Counted from the stretch's first letter, positions 22,341-33,799 are shown. The stretch is 64,000 nt of DNA from Favolaschia claudopus (GCA_037176885.1 JAWWNJ010000046.1:930001-994000), one strand, 5' to 3'. Notes: generated from the letters alone by a model not told the origin. Numbers and translations are program-made.

Positions 22341-24405
22341 ATGCCTGTTCTTCCTCCTTCGTCTACGTCGCTCTCCGCTATTATTTTCGTTTTGATTTGT
22401 GTCGCAATTTGCGTCGGTGCGGGTACATGCGGCTTCGCGCTGTACTTCGCCGCCAAATATGCAAAGGAGTGGATGGGGAAGCGGGCGCGCACCCTTGATG
22501 TCGAGGTTTGTGGTTAGGGTTATATTCGTTTGCTCATGAGCTGACTTTACTTGCTGTTTAGACGACCGTCACCCTCTTCGTCAGCGCACCGGCGGCTTCC
22601 AATGCCACCACTGTCGGCGTAGCTCGCGCTGTATGTCCTTATAACTACCTTCTATCGCTTTCCTAACCCTGGACTCTTTTCAGAGCCGACAGGCGAAGGC
22701 TAGGATGGCTCTGAGGATTGCGAGAGAGTGCATCCCTTCTCCGGTGAGTACACACTCTTTGCTCCGCCAGTGCTTTCTAATACTTTCGAATCAGCGATTC
22801 ATTAAGCACCTGCCGCCTCACATCACCACCGTCATCGCTCAGGCGCGCTTCGCCGCTGAACGCCGTCGGCTGGTCAAACGCCCCTCACCGCTTCGTTTTG
22901 GCTTCACCGCCGACGATGTACGTTGGCTCTTCTTCCTGGATATCCACCAACTCACTTTTTACAGCTCAAGCGCCAGGCTGCCGCCGCCACCCTCCAGGCC
23001 GCGTTCGAGCAGATGCCAATCGTACGGCGTTTCTATCCTCTTCTCCTGTACCTCCTTCTGACCCCACCGATCCTCAGACGCTGAAGATTGGGGCTCCCAT
23101 CAAGGTCCCCAAGGTCGACGTGCCGAAGGTTCTCGGGGTACGCTTCTTCTTGCTTCCACCCCTCATCATATCTGACCTTGCACCGCAGAACGTCGCGTTG
23201 CGCTGCCATTTCAAGCAGATGAACGAATACGAGGTCCCTGCTCGTTTCGACACCTCTCGCCGGCGTATCCTCATAGGCCTTTCGCCGTTGCGCATGGTTT
23301 ACTCCGCTGAAGACGTACGTCCCAAGCATTTCTGCAATGCTCGTTTCTGATTCCTCTCCCGTTCCTCAGGTGAAGCGTGCTGCTGCCGCCGCTGCTCTCA
23401 AATCTGCGTTCGAGAACATGCCCTCTGTACGTCGATTCTATCCTCTTGTATCTTACATCCTGCTGACTCCACTTGTTTCTCAGACACTGAAGATTGGCGT
23501 TCCCTCCAAGATTCCGAAGGTCGATGTGCCAAAGGTTCTCGGGGTACGATTCCGCTTGCTTTTATCTGTCACTGCTTCTGACCTCGCACCGCAGAACGTT
23601 GCGCCGCGCTGCCATCTCAAGCAGCTGAACGAATACGAGGTGCCTGCTCGTTTCGACACACGCCGGCGGCGTATCCTCCCAGGCCTTTCGCCGTTGCGCA
23701 TGGTTTACTCTGCAGAAGACGTACGTGCAATGTATTTCTGCGTTGCTCGTTTCTGACTTCTCTCCTGTTCCTTAGGCTAAGCGTGCTGCGGCCGCCGCTT
23801 CTCTCAGGTCTGCATTCGAGAACATGCCATCTGTACGTCGATTCTATCCTCTTCTCCTTTACTTCCTGCTGATCTTTTGCCCTTCCTCTGCAGACTCTCA
23901 AGATCGGCATCCCGCCTAAGATACCGCGGGTAGATATCGCAAAGGTCCTCGGCGTACGTCGTTCTTCAATCTCCCTCTTCAGCGCGTTTCTGACTCCTTT
24001 CTTCAGCGAGTGGCCCCTCGAAGCCATCTCAAGCAGCTCGCTGAATACGAGGTACCCGCTCGATTCGCTGCTCGCGTCATGCGCCCTCGCCCTGGACCCT
24101 CGCCGTTACGCCAATCCATCACACCCACACCCACGCCCACCGCACCCGCACCCGCCCCCGCACCCGCACCCGCACCCGCACCCGCACCCGCACACTGGCA
24201 TGCACTCGCGATGTCGGCCCCACCTTCCGCTATCTTCGCCCTCCGCCCATCCAGCCTCATCAACGTCGGCATCCACCAGTCGCCACCGAGGATTAAGCCT
24301 TCGATCCCATACCCGAAGCGCGGCAGGCCGGACGTATGGAACGGTGCGACGAAGGAGAACGGGGGGATTCCGTTTATATTTCCGAAGGGTGTTGGGGGGA
24401 TTTGA
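22341..24405 (+). CDS. Membrane-anchored exon-repeat protein of an unrecognised family
   Basis: Thirteen exons, all in phase 0, give 472 residues: 22341-22505, 22562-22630, 22684-22743, 22795-22917, 22965-23021, 23078-23137, 23189-23314, 23370-23426, 23484-23543, 23595-23720, 23776-23832, 23894-23953, 24007-24405. Residues 12-40 are hydrophobic (membrane anchor or signal). A three-exon unit of 19, 20 and 42 residues then repeats: KRAAAA..FENMPS / TLKIGVPSKIPKVDVPKVLG / CHLKQLNEYEVPARF..GLSPLRMVYSAED, with two full copies and a third fused to the tail. Exon 4 looks like an older form of the 42-residue piece. The tail has an AP dipeptide run and KENGG. It is related to the 2196 gene through the anchor, the DVE exon end and the ARF..SPLR module. 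Function unknown. Confidence 0.78.
22965..24120 (+). repeat. Tandem duplication of a three-exon, two-to-three-intron unit
   Basis: Unit starts lie at 22965, 23370 and 23776, a period of 405-406 bp. Introns are conserved along with exons; for example gtacgtcgattctatcctct begins the intron after the 19-residue exon in units 2 and 3. This indicates genomic tandem duplication rather than independent exon gain. Unit 3 lacks its own final exon boundary and continues into the C-terminal exon. Confidence 0.8.
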
Positions 24406-24723
24406 GGTCTGCGATGATAAGATGATTGCTTGATCACGAAGGATTTTTTGTTTGCTTTTGGGTTTTAGGGTTTTTTGTATCTGGGTTTCCTCTTTATCTG
24501 GGTTTATTCGTTTGTTTTGGGTTTTACGAATTTATCTTTATCCTGGGGCTTCTCGTCGGCGGCGTATGAGCGGCGCGCTCGAGTTTTTGATTTTCTTCTC
24601 ATGATTCTTTCTTTTTCTAAGTACTCTTGTGATTTCGAGCCTGCGCCGCCCTCAGGATCTAGATGTGACGGATCACGTTGTTGTGACGTCTTGCGCCTGC
24701 GACTGCCCCACCATTTGCCCACC

Positions 24724-26100
24724 ATGCCCGACTCTGGCAAGAACCATCCAGACATCGCAGCAGCACGCATTCGCCTGGCCGAGCTCGACACTCTCATCAA
24801 CTCTCTCATTGTCGAACGCCAGAATCTTCGGGATACTCTAGATGCCGTCATCTACCCCGTTTCATCTCTCCCGCCTGAGATCTTATCCCACATTTTCGTG
24901 CGGTGTCTCTCAAGTAAACGCCCGGCTAAGCATCTTGCGCCCCTACTATTGACGCAAATATGCCGCTTGTGGCGCGAGATTGCTCTTGCGACGCCGGAAC
25001 TCTGGCAGGCCGTTGCGTTAAATGCAAGGAGGGACATGGTAGCCCATGCTCATCAGAATCCTGAAAGGCTGCTCGAGATGTGGCTCGATCGCTCCGCCAC
25101 TCTTCCTCTTACACTCTCGCTGGGTGGGCTGCAGTCCCTCGTCGACATGGCCATGACACACCACGATCGATGGTGCGAAGTGACTTTGGAATCGGACGCC
25201 GCTATCACAGAGCCTGAAGCGAGGGGCAAGGTGTTCTCGAACCTGCGTGTTCTCGAGTTGACGGATTGGAGCCAAGACCCGCACACCGTCGTCATCGAGA
25301 ACGCGCCCGTTCTGAAGGAAGTGCATTTCACGGTCTTCTCGATCGAGAACATGAATCTGCGGCTGCCCTTTGCGCAGATCGAGAAGATCGGGTTCCAGAC
25401 TTTTGACAATGCTGCAACGTGTGTGCCCATTCTCCTTCAGTGCACAAATCTTGTGCATATCGACACGAAGACGCTGGTCGTGCAGACCATGACAGACCTT
25501 TTTCTCGACCCACATGTCACGCTTGACTCGGTCGAATCTCTCAATATTAACTACATAGGATCCACCATCGTTCCGCACGTCACTTTGCCCGCCTTGCGGC
25601 AGTTGACGCTGTCCGAAGAGGTCGACACAGCGGTCGGGCCGTTCCGCGCTCTATCGGCCCGCTCTGGTTGTTCCCTCCAAGAGCTGACCATCATTGTGGA
25701 CCAGCACAATTATAAAATGAGGTCGCTGCACCTCACTCAATTCTTTGAGGTCTTCCCCAGCGTTACGACCCTGCGTTTGGATTTCCGCGATCATGCGCTG
25801 TATCGCTTTATAAACGCGCTCTCGTCGGCGGACATTCTCCCCTCCATGCACACACTGACCATTGATTCTGTGCGAGAGCGGGACGACTACGATATTTTGC
25901 TCGATATTCTCCGCGCTCGGTCACCCGCGGGTAACGGGACGTTGGTAAATTTGACGCTGCTATTACGGTCGACTGCCAAGTCGTCGTCGGTGGATGCGAG
26001 AGGATTGCCCGGGTTCATGATGGACCATTTCCGTGACATTGCGGCGGAGGGGATGAGGATTCAAATATTCTTGGATGGGACTCTGTTGCTCGATGTCTAA
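24724..26100 (+). CDS. F-box protein with N-terminal coiled coil
   Basis: A single-exon frame of 458 residues from the ATG at 24724 (MPDSGKNHP). Residues 10-40 form a short coiled coil (RIRLAELDTLINSLIVERQNL), a hallmark of the large agaricomycete F-box family. The F-box follows (SLPPEILSHIFVRCLS, ICRLWREIALATPELWQAV), then a leucine-rich tail. The frame is open further upstream, but that part is low-complexity and lacks the family pattern, so the internal ATG was chosen. It differs from the other F-box genes in this window, so it is a separate subfamily. Presumed SCF substrate receptor. Confidence 0.88.
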   Translation: MPDSGKNHPDIAAARIRLAELDTLINSLIVERQNLRDTLDAVIYPVSSLPPEILSHIFVRCLSSKRPAKHLAPLLLTQICRLWREIALATPELWQAVALNARRDMVAHAHQNPERLLEMWLDRSATLPLTLSLGGLQSLVDMAMTHHDRWCEVTLESDAAITEPEARGKVFSNLRVLELTDWSQDPHTVVIENAPVLKEVHFTVFSIENMNLRLPFAQIEKIGFQTFDNAATCVPILLQCTNLVHIDTKTLVVQTMTDLFLDPHVTLDSVESLNINYIGSTIVPHVTLPALRQLTLSEEVDTAVGPFRALSARSGCSLQELTIIVDQHNYKMRSLHLTQFFEVFPSVTTLRLDFRDHALYRFINALSSADILPSMHTLTIDSVRERDDYDILLDILRARSPAGNGTLVNLTLLLRSTAKSSSVDARGLPGFMMDHFRDIAAEGMRIQIFLDGTLLLDV

Positions 26101-26445
26101 TATGGTGAGGATGTTTTCTGTTTCGCAGCTGGTAGTCCCGTTCGTTGACGTTGCTAGTAGGGCAGAGTAAGCACTTCGGCGCAGTCTACTGGTTTCATTA
26201 TAATAGAGTGAATTCTGGGACTCGCTCTTTTCGTAATATGCGAATCGACTGCCAAAAGGATGACTACTTTGGTTGGTAGAATGTACACACATGTACGCAT
26301 CACAGAAGTGCCTCTATAGGTGAAAAAAAAAATCGGGATGATGATTGGGACTAGTGGGATCCGGGTGACAAGACCATATTTGCGAATGAATTGATTATGA
26401 TTGTGCAATACAGTTCCAGGATATTTCAGCTTTCATCGAGTCGTA

Positions 26446-27082
26446 CTACGGCTCATCCATGCCCACAAAGCTTCCCATGCCGTTTGCAATCCCCTCGACG
26501 ACACCACCACCGCCCTCAGCAGCTTTCTGCGCTTCCCGTTGCTCATCGGATTTCTCTGTCTCCTTCAACATCGTATCCACCGCTTCTCCCGTTTGATGCG
26601 CCGCGACCGAAGAAAGACTTGCTGGCGGAACGTACTCCTTCACCGCACCAGCAATTGCGGACGCTAAGTCACGCGACGGCATCCCCAGCGCGTCCGCGAG
26701 CGCGTTGATGCGATCTTCCACCGTTTCCTCCCTTCTTGCCTTGCCTCCGGTCGGAGTCGGCCGCTCTCCATCAGCAAATACCGTTTGCGAAGGTTTTCTG
26801 CCCAGCGCGAGATTCCACCTAAAATGCACCGAATTTGAATCAAACAGGCTAAGAATAGAGAAGCTCGTTGGACACGCACCATCCGCCAACCTCCGTCTTG
26901 TACTGTACCATTCGGTAGCCATAATACATGGATATGAGAGCCGACAAGAAGCATGTCAAGTATATCAGCCTGTTGAAGCGCGTCGAGGCGAGCGGCTTGG
27001 AGACCGGAGTTATTAGCGGCTTTTGGCGCTTGGGAGGTAAGCTGGGGTTTCGGTCGTCGGTGTTGGTTGTGGTGCGCGACAT
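26446..27082 (-). CDS. Small single-pass membrane protein, unknown function
   Basis: Two exons on the minus strand (27082-26880 and 26818-26446) join in phase 2 to give 191 residues. After a basic, proline-containing start, residues 38-56 (NRLIYLTCFLSALISMYYG) form a membrane helix. The rest is soluble and charged: TVEDRINALADALGMPSRDLASAIAGAVKEYVP looks helical, and the tail is Gly-rich. No signal peptide precedes the helix, so an N-in signal anchor (ER or mitochondrial) is likely. The family is not recognised. It converges with the F-box gene at 24724. Confidence 0.65.
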
Positions 27083-27520
27083 GGTGGTTTGGAATAAGTT
27101 GGGCAGCGTTGCTGGCTTTAAAGGGAGAATTAGCCGCCTACGTCATGCCCGACGTCAGGGCGGCGCAGTCACCTGACAGATGTACACGCTCACGTGCTTA
27201 TCATCCCCGTTTAACACCATAGTATACTGTCAATCTGTTAATATTAACCGACTGACAGTGAACAGATGGCTGTTCCGTTTAGATTCAACGTGGACGTGCC
27301 CGATTCGTTTTTTCTTGTCGCTCCTTTGATAATCTAAATTTCGAATAGGAAATTTTTTTCGCTGGGAAATTGAGGTGAGCACTCTGCAGAAATTGTTATA
27401 TTGTACTCAGAAATGGTGGGGTCTTCCCTCATGGTCTTGTGCATCAAGCCCATCCGTTCTGTAACTGATGATTTACTGAAGAAGGCAAGTGTTGAGCAAG
27501 TCCTCATAATGCTGGATGAT
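27083..27520. other. Intergenic, nothing recognised
   Basis: AT-rich sequence upstream of the small membrane-protein gene, with no supported exon. Confidence 0.4.
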
Positions 27521-27529
27521 GATAGACAC

Positions 27530-27982
27530 TAGACTCGTAACCAGTCTGCTACGCGAGGCCGACAATTGTGGCAAGCACGTCGGGCGTAGCAGACTGGTAC
27601 TTCTCGGGACAGCCCAAAGGGCTGTCGCGGAGTTGCAAATATTTGGGTGGGCCCCATCAATCAGGTCCTTTTCCCTCAAGAATGTTGTATTTAAGCTCAA
27701 AAAAATACCTCATGGCATTCTGATACAATGCCTCTATATATCTATGTGTTTAGCTGAGCATTTCGTGCCAAACGAAATAGAAATTGGCGACCAAGTTATT
27801 AGTGAGTCACATAGTGTCACGCAGCAGTGACAAAGTCGCATCAATTGGCCGGTAACCGGCACCACCCAAAAAATTCAAACTCCGCGACAGCCCTTTGGGC
27901 TGTCCCGAGAAGTACCAGTCTGCTACGCCCGACGTGCTTGCCACAATTGTCGGCCTCGCGTAGTAGACTGGTCACGAGTCTA
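27530..27982. mobile_element. Mutator-like foldback element, 453 bp
   Basis: Left and right terminal inverted repeats (27530-27634 and 27878-27982) are 105 bp each and differ at two positions. The element is flanked by an exact 9-bp direct repeat GATAGACAC (27521-27529 and 27983-27991). Long inverted repeats with 9-bp target duplications are characteristic of Mutator-like elements. Each arm contains its own inverted motif (AGTCTGCTACGC ... GCGTAGCAGACT). No transposase is encoded. Confidence 0.85.
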
Positions 27983-28280
27983 GATAGACACCATATCCTC
28001 GATTTTGAGAGATTCAAGAGATTATGCGAGTCCGGCGCGAGTTCAGAGCTCTCAATTCTGCGGAAGAAAAATCAAGCGCATTGAGGCATGCATTTTGCGT
28101 TAACTCAACTATATACAAATTCTGTATCGTTCCTCGCTAACGATATCGCTAAGCCGTTAGACTTTGATTCGGCATATTGCGATTAATCTGAATCTTCAAG
28201 CTTATGTACCAGTCGAGGGTTGGATCTACCAAAGCCGGACTCTCAACCAATTTTCTGTGTATGGCGATCGGCTTGAACCT

Positions 28281-29141
28281 TCAGGATACATCAGACTCTT
28301 GAAGAATGGCAGGGTAAATGCAGTCAACCGACCTCATTTCGAACTCAGTTCCCCCTGGGACAGCATGATCTCCATCATTCTGTGCTATCAAAAGCATGGT
28401 CGCATAATCCTCCGTCCCGCCAGATTTCGCCTTCAGCTCGTCGCGATGCTGGCGATGGAGCCTAAAGATCTCTTCGATTTGTGCCCTATCGATCCCAGGG
28501 TGTTTCAAGTATATGTCCGTCATGTCTTGCATCGGAACGACCGATGCGGCATGTAATTTGAAACGCGCGCCGGCTTCCTTGTGAGGACGAGGGCGTAGGA
28601 GTACGATGATCCCGAAATCGTCGATGTTCTCGGGGTGTGCGTTAAGCTCCAGAGCAACAATGGTAGCGCAGACGAGAGAGCCAGTGAAGCGCGCCGAGAA
28701 GAGCCGCATGTGGCGTTGCAGTGCAGGTTCTCCCCCAGTATCTGGGTCGGTGTTCGGTGGAAAGTTCTTGACCATCGTACAGTAGGCCTTGTGATGGGGC
28801 CAATCGGTCTCTAGAAAGTGTCAAGTGATCAGGCGAGTGAATCGTATAATTCGACCTCAGGCTTACTTTGACATTCGCTGCTCTTAGAGAGGATGAGCGA
28901 CAGTGTACAAACAGGGGTGACATGAATATAAAGCGACTCACACAGTACATAGCGCTTCTGCACAGAATTAGTTACCCTCAATAATCGAACAGATAGCGCG
29001 GAGCACGCACTTGCAGCGCATACACTTCCTTAGATTCTGCCAATTTTCGCATTCGGCCAGGTCACAAATCTGAGTCGTTCCAGAGAGCGGGTCAACCTTC
29101 TCGGCGCCGACAGGTGCGATGACTGCGGGTGTTCTTCTCAT
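28281..29141 (-). CDS. MYND-type zinc-finger protein
   Basis: Four exons on the minus strand: 29141-29011, 28957-28942, 28882-28867 and 28810-28281. Two of them are only 16 nt, and together they give 230 residues. Splicing assembles a complete MYND finger: CDLAEC, LRKCMRCKSAMYC, SSECQ, WPHHKAYC, i.e. C-x4-C, C-x2-C, C-x3-C, H-x3-C. Every cysteine and histidine is present only if both micro-exons are included, which supports the model. MYND fingers bind zinc and mediate protein-protein contacts. The C-terminal 180 residues have no recognised domain; this layout is common in agaricomycetes. Confidence 0.8.
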
Positions 29142-31708
29142 GACGAGGACCTAGTTCAGATTATTCGGTACGTACTCTGGTACTTCGTTTTGAGCCTCAG
29201 GACCATTGTGATGGGCGCAGGAAGAAAGCCGGAAAAAAGGCCGTAAATATCCAGGGAGATTGCCGGATGATGCGCAGATGCGACAAACAATTTGTGACTC
29301 ATCTCCCACCACCATGGCACCAGCCTTCGCAATCAATTCGAAACGAATCGAGGGACGATTCGAGTTCGAGTCGACGAAAGAAATATCGTCTGTGGCATCA
29401 GATACGCAGTTTCTTTTCTCTCGCTTTTGAAAACTCTGTTGCTCCAGTATCCAAGAGTAATACGGGTGAGCTGTTGTCTTCTTGAGTTCTATAGGGGAAT
29501 TCCGGAAATTCTCATTGAAAGGGCCTTGAAAGGGCCCTTCCATACAGACTCAACTTCTAAGTGAGTGTGTCACTGTGATTCCCTGCTCCTTCCCACCTCA
29601 AAATTGTAACTGTTCTCCAGTCACGGTAGAGAGACATGATTTAGGCGAGTGCGTATTATGTGCGTCGCGATATTTTCTCTGTCAATCTATCTCTCGTTCT
29701 GTGCACTCCCGGCGGAGTCTTGACAGCCAGAAACCCGGCCCCCTTGTTCATTGACTCAGCCATGCGACTCTGTCACAACTATACGAGCGAGAATCTCCTA
29801 CATCAACTCGCTCAGGTTCAGTTTTGGGTACAATCACCGGTGCTGTAGCTAATGCACCACTTGCCACGGAACATCAGCAGCCCACGCTCGCCGCGATGAA
29901 GCCGTTCGTGATCATAGTTGCTGTTCTTTGGACACAGCGTTAAATAAAACCTTTGGCAGGACCACCTAGTCTCTCGAAGCCAGACTTCAACACATTTGAC
30001 CTCGTACCTCGGTCGTGTTGAAAGGACCACCGCCGTTGCATGGATCGACTGACTCGACAATGTATCTATTGTTGTGAATTTACTAACTCAGCCGACAATC
30101 ACGACGAAATTGCCATGGATTGCCGACGGCGTCTATATTGCAATAAGCAATCTATCTCAAAATTATGGCCTATGAATCTATGTGGTTAGCAGTTTCTACG
30201 CGGGTCCTGCTGTATGTTCACGTATCTGAGTCTTGGGTAAACTTGATCGAACATGAGAGAACCAAAAACAACCTTTTGGACGGGCTGGGGCGGAACTAGA
30301 TGTATCAATAATACTAGTAGCCCGAATTGTTGTTCTGACGGAGACGTCTCTACTGCGACCTGCCTACCATCGAAATCGGAGAAAATACTTGATACGCACA
30401 TCAAGATGTTTCGGCTGTTGATTCTACACTATGGTCGGCTCAGACAACCTGCAACAAGTGCGTACGAGGCTCAAAGAACAGAGTGCGTTGGAATCCTGCA
30501 ATCCAATAACAATTCTCACTGAGCCGATGATTTGGAATTGATCGATGAATCACAAATCCAACATGCCGAGATGCCGAGTAATGCAAGCAGTAATCCATCG
30601 TGCTTTTGTGTTGAGTTTGTTCACCGAGGTTGATCAGAACTTTTGCACTGGCGAATGGTACATATGCTCACAGGCCTGACTTATTCACAATTTTCCGCAT
30701 GTGCCGGAACCCCGGAGTCATGACGCAACGAGCAAAGTTGACGAAAGCAGAATTTCGAGTCGTTCAAGTGACATCGGACTGCGAGGCCAGTGGTATCGCA
30801 TGTTAAGGATAATCAACAACAGCTTCTATGTACTTGGTAATTTGCAGAGCAGCCGATAGACGGGACCTTAACTCCAACTAGCGAGTCAGTGTATAACGTG
30901 AGGGCATTCGGCGATGCATTCTATCCACTCGCATGGAATTTTGAATGCGAGTTAGATGCTATCAATGTGGTTAGTAGGTGTACACCGTTTTACCCCGCCT
31001 CTGGTCTGGATGTTAATGTGTCTATCTAGCTAGTCGGAGGGACCGGGAGGAAGTGGTACATCCGGCGATGGGTGGACAGTCGTTACTTGAATCATCTATC
31101 TATAACGCACCCTTCCTAGGAATTTCTAATTTCTCATTCTTATCTTAGTACTACTACTGAGACAACATGGTCAACGATAAACATAGCAACCGACTCGGGC
31201 AGTACACACCTTACATGTAGTAACTTGAAGTTGAAACTGAAGAATCAGGAAGAATATAGAGAAACCCTTGGATTCCTGGATCCGGGTAGTGGAGAGATAT
31301 CTTACAACGCACTTCGCTTACTTCTATCGCAATACAAAGCCCAACTGATTGCGTCGGAAATTATTTGGTTTGGTTTAAGTTGAGTTGAAGTTGAGACTCT
31401 CGGGCTGGCCACGGCCATATTGAAGATCACTGATGGATGATTGTCAGCCATCGGGCCGGCATTCGACAATAGCCGAACTTCGACTTGACCTTGACCGAGT
31501 CCGTTCGTGCTGTTTTTCCGGTTCCACCCTCCGCTATGTTGCGGTATTGCGAGGACAGCGCTATGTGCGCGAAACTGTTCTACGAGATGCAGCGTAAGGA
31601 ATGTCAGGGAATTTACCCCGTTCTCGGGGCTCTACACTGCGACCTTGTGGTATTTAGCTTGAATTCTACGATGGCCTGCTCACAACCAAAAATCTCAAAC
31701 TCGCCCCA
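29142..31708. other. Gene-poor stretch
   Basis: About 2.5 kb without a supported gene. A minus-strand frame at 29151-29543 has no motif. A small palindrome-rich spot (AAGGGCCCTT, near 29531) is visible. A short plus-strand frame just before the Zn2Cys6 gene (31485-31700) is probably chance or leader. Confidence 0.4.
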
Positions 31709-33799
31709 ATGTCCACGCCAACTAGTCACCTTGCTCGAGGTTCTGCATGCTTCTCATGCAGACGAAGAAAAATGGTGCTTGTTTTTTTTCGTGCCGTTTT
31801 GCCTCCCTCACCCTCCGCCGTTGTGCTCAGAAATGCGATGGGGTGCGCAGATTTTTCGACAGATGCTGGCATTCTTACAATATCTTCATGTTCTCAATAG
31901 GTCCATCCCGTTTGTGGCCAGTGCAAACGTGCCAGAAGAGATGAGGATTGTGAATATACGCATGGCCAGAAGCGTGCGAGAGCCGAGATATTGCAAGAAA
32001 GCATCGCTGAAATCGAAGGCCGAATTTTCGAACTAGAAAATCCTGAAGTCAGGCGCGGTCCAAGGGTGCCGCTCACGCAACCATACAGTGCCGTACCTCA
32101 ACCGAGTACCCGTATGTATGGGGGAATGAACTCTATGAATGACGCTCACACCCATTTTTTCAGCTCCAGTATCGTGGGCAATGTCAGACGAGCCTCCAAC
32201 TGAAATGGCTCAGAAACTGTGAGACTCTGTTTTGTCATTTTTCAGCTCTAACAACATGGAACAAAGAATCGATGCCTTTCTCGCCTACTCTTCTGAATTT
32301 GGCTTTTTCATGAATGTCCCCCGCTTCCGAGCTTCGGCATTGCTTCGCCAATCCATGGGTCATCATTCACGTCCCTCTGCCGCCGTTCTCTCCGTGGTTT
32401 ATCTCTGCGGTTTGCGTTTGTCGCGACAACCTCAGTTAATGGCCCAGGAACCGGTGTTCTTGTCTCGTGCTTTGGCATTCGTGGCGAATGGGCTATCTTC
32501 TACACACCCACAGAAAGTTATGCACAACGTGCAAGCAGAAATCATACTGGGGTACTACCTTTTTGCCTCCGGCCGCTTTCTGGAAGGAAAATACGTAAGT
32601 CATCAGGATGTTCACCTTTGCTGTTCAAGTATTAAGATTTGAGTAGCATGCTGCTTCTGCGGTCTCCCTCGGTCTCAGCAGCGGTCTCCACCTCGTTCGA
32701 TCTACCAATAATCCGATGCCACCTGTTCTGCCCCAGCCGCTGGACGCTATAGAAGAAGGGGAGCGCATCCATGCGTGTTGGAGCCTCATGATCTTGGACA
32801 AAGTTTGGGCCGTTGTGCTGGAAGAAGACCCTCACATCGATCATCAGGAACAGAATCTGGCTCTGGACACTCCGTGGCCGCTTGAGCTAGACGACTACGA
32901 GAAGGTAATTTGTTTTCGGCTTTGGCCTGTGGTATGTTCAATTTGAATGTAGGGGCGGTTGAGCCCAACGGCTCGATACAGCAACACCCTGAATAAATTC
33001 CTAGATAGGGTTCAAACTTCTGACACGGGGATGTCGACCGTTGCGATGTTATCGAAAGCATCCATACTCTGGCAACGCGCCGACGGTGTCGCGCGTAGCT
33101 GTACTCCGGGTCTCTGCGTTGTTTCTCTCTCCGAGTCAATAAATCTTAATACTTTTTTCAATAGATATGTCCCGCGACCAAACCACGGCGTTTCATGAAT
33201 CTTTCACATCCCTCGATGCTTTGGTTGATAATTTTAGGGCGTCTCTTATTCCCCCCAATCGCATCCCGCATCCTACACCCTCAATGATACGGGCCTTGGT
33301 CGTCGCACACAGCATCGCTCATACGGCTACGATCAAGCTTCAAAGTATCGCACCTCTGCGGACAGACCCCCGCGCACGTCAGAAGCGTCTCGCAGCCGCA
33401 AAATCAGTAATCAACATTATAGTTTCGGTACCTTTGCAGCCAAATTTCTCTTACATCAACCCGATTATGGGGGTGCGTTCGTCGAGGGATGATTTCTTTC
33501 CTGACGAACGTAACTCTGATTCGGATTTACTTTCAGACTGTGTGGTTGGCTTCGTGCCAGGTCCTTATTGACGAGATATCTATGCTGCGCATGGGAAATC
33601 AAGCGCAAGAAGAGGCGAATGGACTCGTTGCTCTGATGATGCGTACATTCGAGGTCCTGTCCTCTTTCTCACCGACATGTCCATTGTTAAGTACGTCCTG
33701 CCCTTTCATTCGCTGTCATCAAACTCTCAAAACAACACAGACTACCAGATTTCTCGCATCCAGGACGCCTGCGCCGGGTTACAAGCAGATGCTGCCTAA
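31709..33799 (+). CDS. Zn(II)2Cys6 fungal transcription factor
   Basis: Ten exons (31709-31774, 31831-31842, 31901-32111, 32164-32218, 32246-32594, 32647-32904, 32953-33109, 33165-33472, 33537-33690, 33741-33799) give 542 residues. Splicing builds the binuclear cluster with Cys 14, 17, 24, 31, 34 and 43 (C-x2-C-x6-C-x6-C-x2-C-x8-C). The third cysteine lies in a 12-nt micro-exon. A short coiled coil follows (ESIAEIEGRIFELE), for dimerisation. The middle region (SGRFLEGKYHAA, AIEEGERIHACW) matches the fungal-specific regulator domain. It is a nuclear DNA-binding regulator by family; the target is unknown. The intron at 32219-32245 would be only 27 nt, so that junction is doubtful. Confidence 0.82.

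Noticed and set aside
22341..24405. Exon-repeat protein as a KR-processed ribosomal peptide precursor
   Set aside because: Dibasic sites exist in each unit, but the unit is 81 residues, the sequence between sites is not a short conserved core, and no modifying enzyme is adjacent.
29151..29543. 130-codon minus-strand frame next to the MYND gene
   Set aside because: No recognisable domain and no continuation by splicing into the MYND gene, whose first exon already has a good start.
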